Source: Pseudobdellovibrionaceae bacterium (lineage in GTDB: Bacteria > Bdellovibrionota > FAC87 > UBA2466 > JACKAF01). From it: 64,000 nucleotides of DNA. Both the position numbers and the translations under genes were made by a program. Under the pieces are notes generated by a model that searched no databases, was not told the origin of the DNA, and saw only the letters and a program-made list of their open reading frames with translations. Positions 19,278-27,073 of this stretch are shown piece by piece (within the stretch, counting starts at the first letter, position 1; every line of letters begins with the position of its first letter). The DNA is taken from the NCBI GenBank assembly GCA_020635235.1, contig JACKAF010000005.1, positions 1 to 64,000 on the forward strand, in the 5' to 3' direction.

Positions 19278-19306
19278 TTCAAACCTTCGGACATCTTGGA
19301 GGCAGA

Positions 19307-19579
19307 ATGAATAAAAACGAATTAGTCGACAAAGTAGCAACACTAACAAAACTCACCAAAGCCGATTGCCAAAGGGTGATCGATGCGGTCATCGATACCA
19401 CCCGTGTCAAAATCAAACGTGGCGAGGAAGTGCGCTTAGTTGGTTTTGGAACCTTTGTCCGAAGCAAACGATCCGCGCGTAAGGGACGCAACCCTCAAAC
19501 TGGCGAAGAAATCCAAATCAAGTCGCAGTGGGTGCCGAAGTTCCGCCCCGGAAAAGAATTCAAAGAATATCTACGCTAA
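19307..19579 (+). CDS. hup: HU-family DNA-binding protein
   Basis: 90 residues, full length for HU. The MNKNELVDKVA start, the GFGTF turn and the beta-arm region with RKGRNPQTGEE match HU-type nucleoid proteins. HU bends DNA non-specifically as a dimer. It has its own promoter, and the window encodes a second family member at 34614, making two DNA-bending paralogs close together. Confidence 0.93.
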   Translation: MNKNELVDKVATLTKLTKADCQRVIDAVIDTTRVKIKRGEEVRLVGFGTFVRSKRSARKGRNPQTGEEIQIKSQWVPKFRPGKEFKEYLR

Positions 19580-19606
19580 ACGAATTTGGTGCTGAGGGCC
19601 TTAGGA

Positions 19607-20311
19607 CTAGAGCCAGAACGCCATGCCGGCGGAGATGCCGAAGTGTAAGCGCCCTTCGTTCAATACGTCGAAAGTCCAGTCCATATCCAGGGCGAAGGCG
19701 CTGTCTCTTCCCGTTTTGAACGCGACGCCGGCGGTCGGGCCGACACGGTAACCAAGGCCCAGGCCGGAAGAGGAATCGTTGAAGGCCTGGATTTGCGACC
19801 AGATGACGTCGAGCTTGTTGGTGATGCCAATTTGAAAGCGGGTGCGGGCGACCGGATTTGGCGAATAGAGGACGTCCACTCCAGGCGTTAGGCGAAACTG
19901 GGTTGTGCGGAGCTCGGCAACCCCTTGCGCGCTCACGTAGGCGCCAATATTGGGTTCCAGAATAAAATTCCCCACGATGGGAAAATCCATGAAGCCGCGA
20001 ATACCAAAGGCGGGAAGCATTCCTAAAACACCGCCATTGGTGTTCTGCTTTTTGCCCAGTACAGAGAACTGCGCTCCCCAGCGCCGTCCACTTCGGTAAA
20101 TAACCGCTCGGCTGCGGGAGCGAATCTGAGGGGCGCGGGCAATTCGGCTGGAACGGCGTCGGCTGTAGCGGCGCTTGTCGACCCGGGACAACACTCTTGG
20201 AAGCGAGTCGGACATCAGCGGCGGCGTGTAGGCCGCGGGCGTGTCTTCCGCCAACAACGGTTGGGAGAGACCCGACAAACCCAATAATATGACAATCGCT
20301 AGCCTTCGCAT
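19607..20311 (-). CDS. Secreted outer-membrane-type beta-barrel protein
   Basis: 234 residues from ATG at 20311; the frame continues 17 codons upstream but the signal peptide (MRRLAIVILLGLSGLSQPLLA) starts here. A basic stretch with many Arg/Ser (KRRYSRRRSSRIARAPQIRSRS, about 45-66) precedes about 150 residues of alternating strands ending in a terminal strand with aromatic and leucine residues (GISAGMAFWL). Likely outer-membrane barrel; the Arg-rich periplasmic linker is unusual. Start and the upstream stop overlap by one base (TAATG), coupling it to the HExxH lipoprotein gene. Confidence 0.7.
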   Translation of the reverse strand: MRRLAIVILLGLSGLSQPLLAEDTPAAYTPPLMSDSLPRVLSRVDKRRYSRRRSSRIARAPQIRSRSRAVIYRSGRRWGAQFSVLGKKQNTNGGVLGMLPAFGIRGFMDFPIVGNFILEPNIGAYVSAQGVAELRTTQFRLTPGVDVLYSPNPVARTRFQIGITNKLDVIWSQIQAFNDSSSGLGLGYRVGPTAGVAFKTGRDSAFALDMDWTFDVLNEGRLHFGISAGMAFWL

Positions 20312-21384
20312 TATTGGAGTGTCCCCAGGTTCGTACCGGAGTAGTTCCCTCCGGAGTGGCAACTAACAATACTTTGGAAGGTCAAGTTGTCCGCGCTTCC
20401 GCAAGCGCCGTTTCCAATCTTTCGCATGAGGTCCACAAGCGTGGCGGCGTGCTGGAAATGTCCGACCCTTTCGCCCTGCGCCCAGTTGGCGTAAGCAAAC
20501 ACCGAACCCAGCGAGTGCACGCTGAAGTATTTTGAGCCGGGGATTCGCAAGCAGTCGTAATCCGCGAGATCGTTTCGGCAGTCGGTGGTGCGGCTCACGT
20601 TGACAGTCTTTGCGACGCTGAGATCGCGGTCCAAACTATCTTCCGTACAAAGGAAGTACCCGGGATCGCCTTTTTCCCCCTCGGGAGTGCCGGGGATAAT
20701 GGTGGAAAGGAATCCGAAGTAATCGGCCATACCTTCGTCCAACGCCCCAAGCGTGTCGTAAGGAATTTGCTTGGTTTGTTTGCCCAGCTTATTGCGCACT
20801 AGGTGGCGCATTACAAAATGGGTGTACTCGTGGATCATGATCCCGCGATTCATTCCGAACGGTAGCCCGTTGACGAAATCGCCAGCTGGGTAAGAGATAA
20901 AGGTGTTGTTCCCTTCATCGTAAAGATAGGCGGCATTGTCCTTTACCTCTTCGTCCTTGCTAATCTCGTAGGTTTCCATCTGGATCTGCGAGCTGGAGAG
21001 CGAGGGGACTTCTTGGGCCATATCGACCGAGTTCGTCGGCAGGTTCTTGAATAAGAAGTATCCTGATTCCAAATAGTAATAGAGGCTGGCCGCGTACAAG
21101 CTGCCGTAGTCCATCGGCGTGTAGGTTCCGCCCACTTGGCCGAATTGCAGATCGGCTTTCACAAAGGTTTCGCTCCGATCGAAATAGCCGACACGCCCCA
21201 TAAGCCCTTGCATGTTCGTTAACGAGTTAAGGGTTTGAATAGTCGCGGGCCCGATGTTGTAACGGCAGTGACCGGGAGCGGGCTGGATCAAACGGACTTG
21301 GATAGGACCACTGACGTTGGTCGAGCACGCGGAAAGCAGCGCAGCGCCCAAGGCAGCGACTAGCCATTGATTCCACTTCAGCAT
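20311..21384 (-). CDS. HExxH metalloprotease-like lipoprotein
   Basis: 357 residues from ATG at 21384 (an in-frame GTG at 21399 is the alternative). Lipoprotein signal peptide ends LLSAC (Cys20). A zinc-metalloprotease motif HEYTH (185-189) lies about 30 residues before DEGMADYFG (Glu217), the spacing and form of a gluzincin third-ligand motif. The upstream 180 residues and the Cys-containing C-terminus show no recognised domain. It is expected to be an envelope-anchored peptidase; the substrate is unknown. Coupled (TAATG) to the barrel protein downstream. Confidence 0.72.
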   Translation of the reverse strand: MLKWNQWLVAALGAALLSACSTNVSGPIQVRLIQPAPGHCRYNIGPATIQTLNSLTNMQGLMGRVGYFDRSETFVKADLQFGQVGGTYTPMDYGSLYAASLYYYLESGYFLFKNLPTNSVDMAQEVPSLSSSQIQMETYEISKDEEVKDNAAYLYDEGNNTFISYPAGDFVNGLPFGMNRGIMIHEYTHFVMRHLVRNKLGKQTKQIPYDTLGALDEGMADYFGFLSTIIPGTPEGEKGDPGYFLCTEDSLDRDLSVAKTVNVSRTTDCRNDLADYDCLRIPGSKYFSVHSLGSVFAYANWAQGERVGHFQHAATLVDLMRKIGNGACGSADNLTFQSIVSCHSGGNYSGTNLGTLQ

Positions 21385-21580
21385 GAGAAAACGCTCCACT
21401 CTAGCACCCGTATACTGACCGTTTTATTTTGGGCGCGATTTCCTTATATAGAGAGCACGCTTTGTGCCAGAGTGGATAGGATTCCAGGCACGAGGGAACG
21501 GTACCTGACCAGGGGAATACACGCCTGGTAGGCAAAGATTGTCACTTAGGTGTCAGAGGCCTAGGCGCTAAGCGCCGAGA

Positions 21581-21982
21581 CTAGATGCGCTGTTCGGATT
21601 GGGCGCGATTGTGCGAATTGAGGTACGCTTCTTCGCGCTTTTCTTCCTCTTCCATCTCCGACTTGCAATTGATGCAGTAGGTGGTCACCGGTCGGGCAAA
21701 AAGCCGTTTGGTGGAGATGGGTTCGTCACAGGATTCGCAGATGCCGTAGCTGCCGTCGGCAATCTTACGAAGAGCGGATTGCACTTTGGCGATGAGTTTG
21801 CGTTCCCGATCCCGGATGCGCAACTCAAAGCTACGCTCGGATTCGAGGCTGGCTTGGTCGTTCACATCGGCCAAGTTTTCATTGGTCTGCTGCTTGGTGA
21901 CCTCCACGCCGAAATCGGCCTGGAGGGACTGCAACTGTTCCTCAAGCAACTTCTTAACTTTCGCCAAATCCGCCTTCTTCAT
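21581..21982 (-). CDS. TraR/DksA-family zinc-finger transcription regulator
   Basis: 133 residues. N-terminal coiled coil (about 1-75) with an acidic tip region (ADVNDQASLESER), then a four-cysteine zinc finger: Cys82, Cys85, Cys103, Cys106 (CESC and CINC), and a charged C-terminal helix. This is the DksA layout, acting in the RNA polymerase secondary channel. The 5' leader carries a perfect 8-bp inverted repeat 26-48 bp before the ATG. Confidence 0.9.
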   Translation of the reverse strand: MKKADLAKVKKLLEEQLQSLQADFGVEVTKQQTNENLADVNDQASLESERSFELRIRDRERKLIAKVQSALRKIADGSYGICESCDEPISTKRLFARPVTTYCINCKSEMEEEEKREEAYLNSHNRAQSEQRI

Positions 21983-22007
21983 AACCTGCTCCCTGTTTAA
22001 TTAGGAC

Positions 22008-22030
22008 TCTTACTCCGGATTCGAGTAAGA
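22008..22030 (-). promoter_or_regulatory. Inverted repeat in the leader of the DksA-like gene
   Basis: TCTTACTC and GAGTAAGA are perfect 8-bp arms around a 7-base spacer, 26-48 bp before the start codon. A possible -35 box (TTGACT, complement of 22061-22066) lies upstream. It could be an operator or an mRNA hairpin. Confidence 0.4.
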
Positions 22031-22262
22031 CGTTTAGTTGTAATAGAAACGCCAAAGGAAAGTCAATCAGGATTTAACACTTTGAAATTACTGGGGTATT
22101 TCGAGGAAAAAGTGGTAGGGGACGCTTAGAACAATATGTGTTTCGGGGCCACATAAGGGGGAGGAGGCAAGTTCTAAGCTTTCCCCTACCTTTATAACAG
22201 ACCGAGCTGATTCACCTCTAATAGCTCGTTGGTGCTCGATCCGTATAAGCTCTGCGCGGGCG

Positions 22263-23012
22263 CTAGTGAGTCGCCCGGCCGATCGCGCCGCGGGGTACGC
22301 GGATACGATTGGGAGGCGTCTGAGACACTTGCGTCTGCGGCGTAAAAATCGGGTTAATCGGGTTCACAGGGTCCACCGGGTTGGTCGGCGTGGTGCAAGG
22401 GACCGTGACACCGTTACAAGTATTCGAGCCCACCGTCGACTGGGGGGCATAATAAATGTTGTACGTAGGCGCGTAGATATTTACCGGCGAGTAATTCCAG
22501 TACGACCCGCCGTAGTATCCACCGTAGCCATAACCGTAGTCGTAGCTCGGATAATAGTAGCTGCTATTGTAGTTGTAGCTGCTGTTGTACCCGTAGTCGT
22601 AGCCGTAGTTGCTGCTCCAGTAGGATGAGCTGCTGGGGTAGTAGTAGCTGCTATCATAGCCGTATCCGAATCCGTTTCCGTAGTAGTAGGAATAAGGATC
22701 GGAGTAACCGTAAAATCCAAGATTGTTGTAGGCCGAGCAACCGCTGGAGTAGATCGAACCATAACCGCCACAGCTACCGTAGTTAGTGGGGTAGTAGCTA
22801 TAGTCATTCCCGTAACCATAGTTGCCGTAGTAGCTGCCAAGCTGGCTACCAAAAGCGCCTAGGTTGTAAAGATTGGTTCCGCCGGTGTTGTACAAACCGG
22901 AGTACCCATCGTAGTACGGGCTATAGTTATTATAGGTATAAGATTCCGCATGGGCTTGGCTTGCGAAAAGCACTGCCACACTCAACAGTAACTGAATCAA
23001 CTTCCACTTCAT
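22263..23012 (-). CDS. Tyrosine/glycine/serine/asparagine-rich secreted protein
   Basis: 249 residues: signal peptide (VAVLFASQAHA), then about 150 residues of low-complexity sequence made of short Tyr-rich units such as GYGYDSSYYYPSSSS, YNSSYNYNSSYYYPSY and YGYGGYYGGSYW. A Cys-containing stretch (GSNTCNGVTVPC) and a Pro/Asn repeat tail (NPVDPVNPINP) follow. There are almost no charged residues in the Tyr-rich part. No family recognised. The composition resembles prion-like, structural or coat-forming proteins, and Tyr could allow cross-linking. The opposite-strand open frame is a composition artefact. Confidence 0.75.
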   Translation of the reverse strand: MKWKLIQLLLSVAVLFASQAHAESYTYNNYSPYYDGYSGLYNTGGTNLYNLGAFGSQLGSYYGNYGYGNDYSYYPTNYGSCGGYGSIYSSGCSAYNNLGFYGYSDPYSYYYGNGFGYGYDSSYYYPSSSSYWSSNYGYDYGYNSSYNYNSSYYYPSYDYGYGYGGYYGGSYWNYSPVNIYAPTYNIYYAPQSTVGSNTCNGVTVPCTTPTNPVDPVNPINPIFTPQTQVSQTPPNRIRVPRGAIGRATH

Positions 23013-23342
23013 CTTTCAACTCCCCTTATTCCCGGGATTTCTTCCCAGGGGGCACGTTCCACAAACAAATTCCAAAAATTCGCCGGCGCGGAGCACAGGC
23101 TCTTTCTCCTACTCAAAGCAAGGTGTATGCCAGGAAAGGAGTTGGCGGACTCAGGCAGTCCAGGTAAGTATTCAGAATGTTTTCTGAAAGTCGGAGCTTA
23201 GACGCACACCGTTTGTGTGGGGCCGGCAAACGCTCTATGCCTTTATTTTTAGGTACATAGCTTGTAAACTAAATGACAAGCAGTCGGTGTCACAAATGCG
23301 CCCCTACCGGTCGTCTTCCTCAGGGGCCTTAAGGAAACCAGC
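23013..23342. other. 330-bp divergent intergenic region
   Basis: Lies between the leftward tyrosine-rich gene and the rightward barrel-like gene and should contain promoters for both. Visible items are a small inverted repeat GGACT-N5-AGTCC (23147-23161) and a GCCCCT/AGGGGC stem just before the 23343 start. I could not assign -10/-35 elements confidently and see no convincing gene. Confidence 0.4.
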
Positions 23343-24149
23343 ATGAAACGCGCGCTTTTAGTTGTATTCGCTTTGTTCTCTTCATTCGGCTACGCGGCCG
23401 GAACGAGCATTGTTCCCATCCATGAACTGGCCCTCGGGCAATCCATGGTCGGGGGGCATTTGCTAAACGATAGCGTGTTCTCCAACCCCGCGAGCGCTGT
23501 ATTTACCAATGTGTACTCTATTGATGGCACCTACTTTGGTGGCGGGGGCTTTTCCACTAGCGTGCTGGACACCAAAACCTCATCTGTGGGAGGCGGCGCG
23601 GGCTTCTATAGAATGGCGTCCGCTGTCCCGGGGAAGTTTAATCAGGGTCTTCGTCTGGCGCTGATGAGTAAGCTCACACCGAATATAGGGTGGGGACTTG
23701 CCGGTAAGATCCTGTGGGGCGAGAACGTACCTGGTCAGGAAAAAAATATTAAGGACTTAGACCTGGGACTTTTATTCGACTACACGGTCATCCAGTTTGG
23801 GGCGACTGTTCGCAATATCTTCGGAGGCGACCCAAGTTACCTGGAACAAAGTAGGGAACTGGGAGTCGGCGCGCGCATCAACTACGAGCAGGTACTTTTC
23901 CTTTCGCTGGCGGCCTATTCTCGGTTTGATAAGTTTGTTCCCTACCAGCTCAGTGTGGGGGCCGAATACGTTTCGCCTTACTATTTCTCCCTTCGTGGAG
24001 GCTTTCGCGCGAGGCCGGAAGAACAAAAGTCTTTTTGGACCGCCGGTCTAGGCGTTTCCAGTGGAAAGTTTGGAATCCACTACGCGGTGGAATTTCCCAA
24101 TCAGTCTGCCAATACGCAACACTTGCTCAATATGGACGTAATGTTGTAA
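23343..24149 (+). CDS. Secreted barrel-like protein (PorV/FadL-like style)
   Basis: 268 residues with signal peptide (LLVVFALFSSFGYAAG). The early motif LNDSVFSNPASAVFTNVYSI resembles the N-proximal segment of PorV/UPF0164 and FadL-like barrels (x-NPA-x). Alternating strands follow through to MDVML. Probably an outer-membrane barrel; cargo unknown. It is followed by another exported protein gene 30 bp downstream, suggesting an operon. Confidence 0.65.
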   Translation: MKRALLVVFALFSSFGYAAGTSIVPIHELALGQSMVGGHLLNDSVFSNPASAVFTNVYSIDGTYFGGGGFSTSVLDTKTSSVGGGAGFYRMASAVPGKFNQGLRLALMSKLTPNIGWGLAGKILWGENVPGQEKNIKDLDLGLLFDYTVIQFGATVRNIFGGDPSYLEQSRELGVGARINYEQVLFLSLAAYSRFDKFVPYQLSVGAEYVSPYYFSLRGGFRARPEEQKSFWTAGLGVSSGKFGIHYAVEFPNQSANTQHLLNMDVML

Positions 24150-24179
24150 TCGTCCTGCTTCAGCAGAAATCCCCCATAC

Positions 24180-24977
24180 ATGCGATTCAAGACACTTATC
24201 CTGGTGATAGGCTTTTTCTGCTTTTGCGTTCGTCTGAACGCCATGCAGTTGGAGTTCTTGCCACAAAGCCGCTTTTTTCCGCTGACCTTTGCCGATCCTC
24301 GTGAAATCCGGATGGCTTTGCTTTTCGATCAGCAAAATCGGGTCAACGCTTACGTCGGGAACTACTTCTCTTTGATTTCCGGCACAGGAGCAGAAGAGGA
24401 TTCTTTGGCCTGGGTATTCGGTCTGGAAGGTGCCGGTTACTTTGCCATGCGCCAGAGTGGGGCGACCTTTCCGCTCGAACACACGGACGGTCTCATAGGG
24501 GTTTACGCGGAAGTCACACAGGGACCGTGGCGTGGGCAGTTGAGGTTTACACACGTGTCGGCCCATCTATCGGATGGTATCAGCGGGACGACACCGATTA
24601 CCTACAGCCGTGAGTTTTTGGTGGGGCGACTTGGTTTCGCCCCCGACAAGCTTAAGTTCGCCTACTTGGGAGCGATAGTGAACGTGAATTCGATTCCAAG
24701 CCTGCCTGCGTGGAGTTTTCAGTTAGGGGGACATTGGTTTTCATCCTGGAACTTCGCGCGCCTCACGCCCTTTGTGGCGATGGACATCAAGTGGCGACAG
24801 GAATCCAGCCAGAACCCATCTTTGAGCGCACAGTTCGGTTTGGCGCTCAACAACCCCCCGGAAGCCTACCGTTCGTTCCGCCTTTTCTACAACTTCTACA
24901 CAGGGGCAGATTCACGGGGCCAATTCTACTCGCTCCGCTACACCAGCCATGCGCTCGGGATTGAGATGCAAATCTAG
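24180..24977 (+). CDS. DUF1207-like envelope protein
   Basis: 265 residues with signal peptide (LILVIGFFCFCVRLNA). The motif FFPLTFADPREIRMALLF close to the N-terminus recalls the DUF1207 family (a conserved F-x-P-L-x-A-D-P-R-E). The rest is strand-rich with aromatic positions, compatible with an outer-membrane barrel. Function unknown. Co-directional with, and 30 bp after, the PorV-like gene; its end overlaps the convergent methyltransferase-like gene by 4 bp. Confidence 0.65.
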   Translation: MRFKTLILVIGFFCFCVRLNAMQLEFLPQSRFFPLTFADPREIRMALLFDQQNRVNAYVGNYFSLISGTGAEEDSLAWVFGLEGAGYFAMRQSGATFPLEHTDGLIGVYAEVTQGPWRGQLRFTHVSAHLSDGISGTTPITYSREFLVGRLGFAPDKLKFAYLGAIVNVNSIPSLPAWSFQLGGHWFSSWNFARLTPFVAMDIKWRQESSQNPSLSAQFGLALNNPPEAYRSFRLFYNFYTGADSRGQFYSLRYTSHALGIEMQI

Positions 24978-26083
24978 TTCGCCATCTCTAAGAAACGATC
25001 CGATTGCACATGTTGGTACCGCACGAGCTGTGGGAAACTGTAGCCGTCCATCGAGGAAACCCACTGGATGCTCTTCTTGTCTAGAGCGAGTGGAAGGTCC
25101 ACCGCGGCGACCGCGGGATCTCGGTGTATCCGGAGTACTCGGTAGGTGCCGTAGGAATCGGATCCTTCTACTTCTTTGAAGATGTTCGGTGCATAGGTTG
25201 TCAGAAAGTCGAGCAAGTCCATGTCACCGCCCCCCAACAGGTGGACCCGGTCGTAGGGCCCGCCATATTTTGCCTCGCGCTTTAACCCATAAAAAAGGTA
25301 GGCATTCCCGCCCGGAGCCAGGGCGTTGTAGACGAGTTCGATGATGTACCGCCTATCGACCGAGTAGAAAAAGGCGCCGTACACATCCGCAAGCAAGTGC
25401 ACCTTCCGCTCCCAGTCCCGCAACAAATTTTCTGCCATCCCCGTTGCCCTGACGAAAAGACCGAGATCTTCCAGGTGTTTTCGTTTGCCGAGAAAACTTG
25501 TGCTCAGCTCACGCACCCGGTCGGCCATCAGTTCCGCATCGGGACGCCAAACGCTGAAGCCCATCACGCGCTTTCGTTTCCAGGGGGCATACTCGTCAAA
25601 GGGAATCCCGAGAATAATGGAAGCGGATTTCAACGCGGTGATGTTGATATCCCGTGCTTGATCCAACATGTACTTCCGGTCGTGCATGTAGAATTTTAGC
25701 TCGTCGGCTGTTACCAGAGTGAGCTTATCCATGGAGTCCCAGAAATCGTGTGCCGACAGGGCGACGGCCTGCCCACCGCGGGAGACCCACTCCAGCCCTG
25801 TCAGGCTCAGGCCCGCTCCCAGATCCAGGAGCACCGGCCGGGAAAACGCGGTGCCGGCGTCGAGTAGCCTTTCGTGGTCCTCGGCAAATCCCTCGCCCAG
25901 CATTCCAAAGTAGCCATTCTTAGCCCGAGCGTAGGGTTGTCCATAACGGCTGATGGGGACCCGCACGCTGCTGTTGGCGATAATGCGGGACTGACAGGTG
26001 GCGGCGGTCAGGCGCCCGCTCGTGGAGCCTAAGGCGAGGTTCGCCGTGAGGAGGACATAAAAGAGTACTTGGAGCTGCCGCAT
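24974..26083 (-). CDS. Exported protein with a SAM-methyltransferase-like motif
   Basis: 369 residues. The N-terminus is a convincing export signal (VLFYVLLTANLALGS). Residues about 85-105 carry PVLLDLGAGLSLTGLEW, which looks like motif I of a class I SAM-dependent methyltransferase. YNALAPGGNAYLFYGLKRE (about 260-280) resembles the LxPGG motif of that fold. Methyltransferases need cytoplasmic SAM, so export would be odd: either the hydrophobic start is not cleaved or the fold has another use. No named family recognised. Confidence 0.6.
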   Translation of the reverse strand: MRQLQVLFYVLLTANLALGSTSGRLTAATCQSRIIANSSVRVPISRYGQPYARAKNGYFGMLGEGFAEDHERLLDAGTAFSRPVLLDLGAGLSLTGLEWVSRGGQAVALSAHDFWDSMDKLTLVTADELKFYMHDRKYMLDQARDINITALKSASIILGIPFDEYAPWKRKRVMGFSVWRPDAELMADRVRELSTSFLGKRKHLEDLGLFVRATGMAENLLRDWERKVHLLADVYGAFFYSVDRRYIIELVYNALAPGGNAYLFYGLKREAKYGGPYDRVHLLGGGDMDLLDFLTTYAPNIFKEVEGSDSYGTYRVLRIHRDPAVAAVDLPLALDKKSIQWVSSMDGYSFPQLVRYQHVQSDRFLEMAN

Positions 26084-26219
26084 GGGCCTTTTGTAGTCAA
26101 TTTGGTCTATTTCCGCAAGGCGTTAAGGATTTCGGATGGGCCCGATTGTTTTTGAGCGTCTACTCTGTTGTAATATCTCTGTTCCATTCTTTTTTTTTTC
26201 CGTCAGTTAGGGGGCGCTC

Positions 26220-27071
26220 ATGTTTGGCTTGAGGGGTCATTTCTTTTTCCTCTTTTTGCTGGCCGGTTGTGGGATTTCTCAGTATCCGGGCCAGCCTGGT
26301 GTGCTGACCGACAAACACTCCAAATTGGATTTCGAAACCTTGGCCGGTGACGGCCTGTATGTCTACGAGGCCAGTTATGATAACCGGCCGAAGGGCCCGG
26401 GTATGGGGGCTATCGTTACCAAATATTACCCGGGTGCGCTGACATACACCTCTAATACGCGCACGAATGCGGACGGGTCGCTGTACCGGGTGAAAGGGGC
26501 CTATAAAGGCGCGCGGGTTGAGATGATTTCGTTGCCGCAGCAAAACCAAATTCTGCTGCCGCCGGAGAGCACGGTTTTGCTATTTGCTGAATACGATCTT
26601 TCGATGGACGAGGTGGATAGCCAAAATATTGCTGAGGCGGATCTCTTTACGCCCAGCTGGAGGAGTCTCACCCAGATTGCTAAAGAGGCCGCTCGGATGA
26701 AGCTCGCCTGGCTAAAGGCCGCCGAATTAGGAGAGAGGGCCACGCTGCAATACCGGGTTTCCAAGGTGCGTTTAGGGAATGTGGAGTATACCCCCGCGAC
26801 GAGTGTGCTGATTCAAAGCCCATTCGCTCAAAATGGAATGCAGGTGCAACCCAAACGCGAACAGCTTTTGGAATTTGTAGACTTCTTCGAAGCGAACTTT
26901 CCCAAAGGATACAAAGGGAAGATTGAGTTCGAACTGGATAGTGGAAAACTCGTCGCGCTCACGATGGGTCTGCATTCGCGTAAAACCGCCAAGGAGGCTG
27001 GAATTCAGGTGGTTGAGAATTCCACGCAAGAAGCTTTGGAAGCAGCACTTAAGAAACTCGGAATGGAGTAA
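26220..27071 (+). CDS. Lipoprotein of unknown function preceding a subtilase
   Basis: 283 residues with lipoprotein signal ending LLAGC (lipobox Cys near residue 17). Mature sequence begins GISQYPGQPG and is a mixed alpha/beta protein with no recognised motif. A poly-T run lies upstream, followed by AGGGGG as ribosome-binding site. It ends 2 bp before the subtilase gene, so the two are almost certainly co-expressed; it may be an envelope partner of the protease, but this rests only on position. Confidence 0.65.
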   Translation: MFGLRGHFFFLFLLAGCGISQYPGQPGVLTDKHSKLDFETLAGDGLYVYEASYDNRPKGPGMGAIVTKYYPGALTYTSNTRTNADGSLYRVKGAYKGARVEMISLPQQNQILLPPESTVLLFAEYDLSMDEVDSQNIAEADLFTPSWRSLTQIAKEAARMKLAWLKAAELGERATLQYRVSKVRLGNVEYTPATSVLIQSPFAQNGMQVQPKREQLLEFVDFFEANFPKGYKGKIEFELDSGKLVALTMGLHSRKTAKEAGIQVVENSTQEALEAALKKLGME

Positions 27072-27073
27072 TC

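Noticed and set aside
22266..22628. 120-codon plus-strand frame rich in Arg and Val opposite the tyrosine-rich gene
   Set aside because: It is the reverse reading of repetitive Tyr/Gly/Ser codons; the minus-strand frame has a signal peptide and start context.
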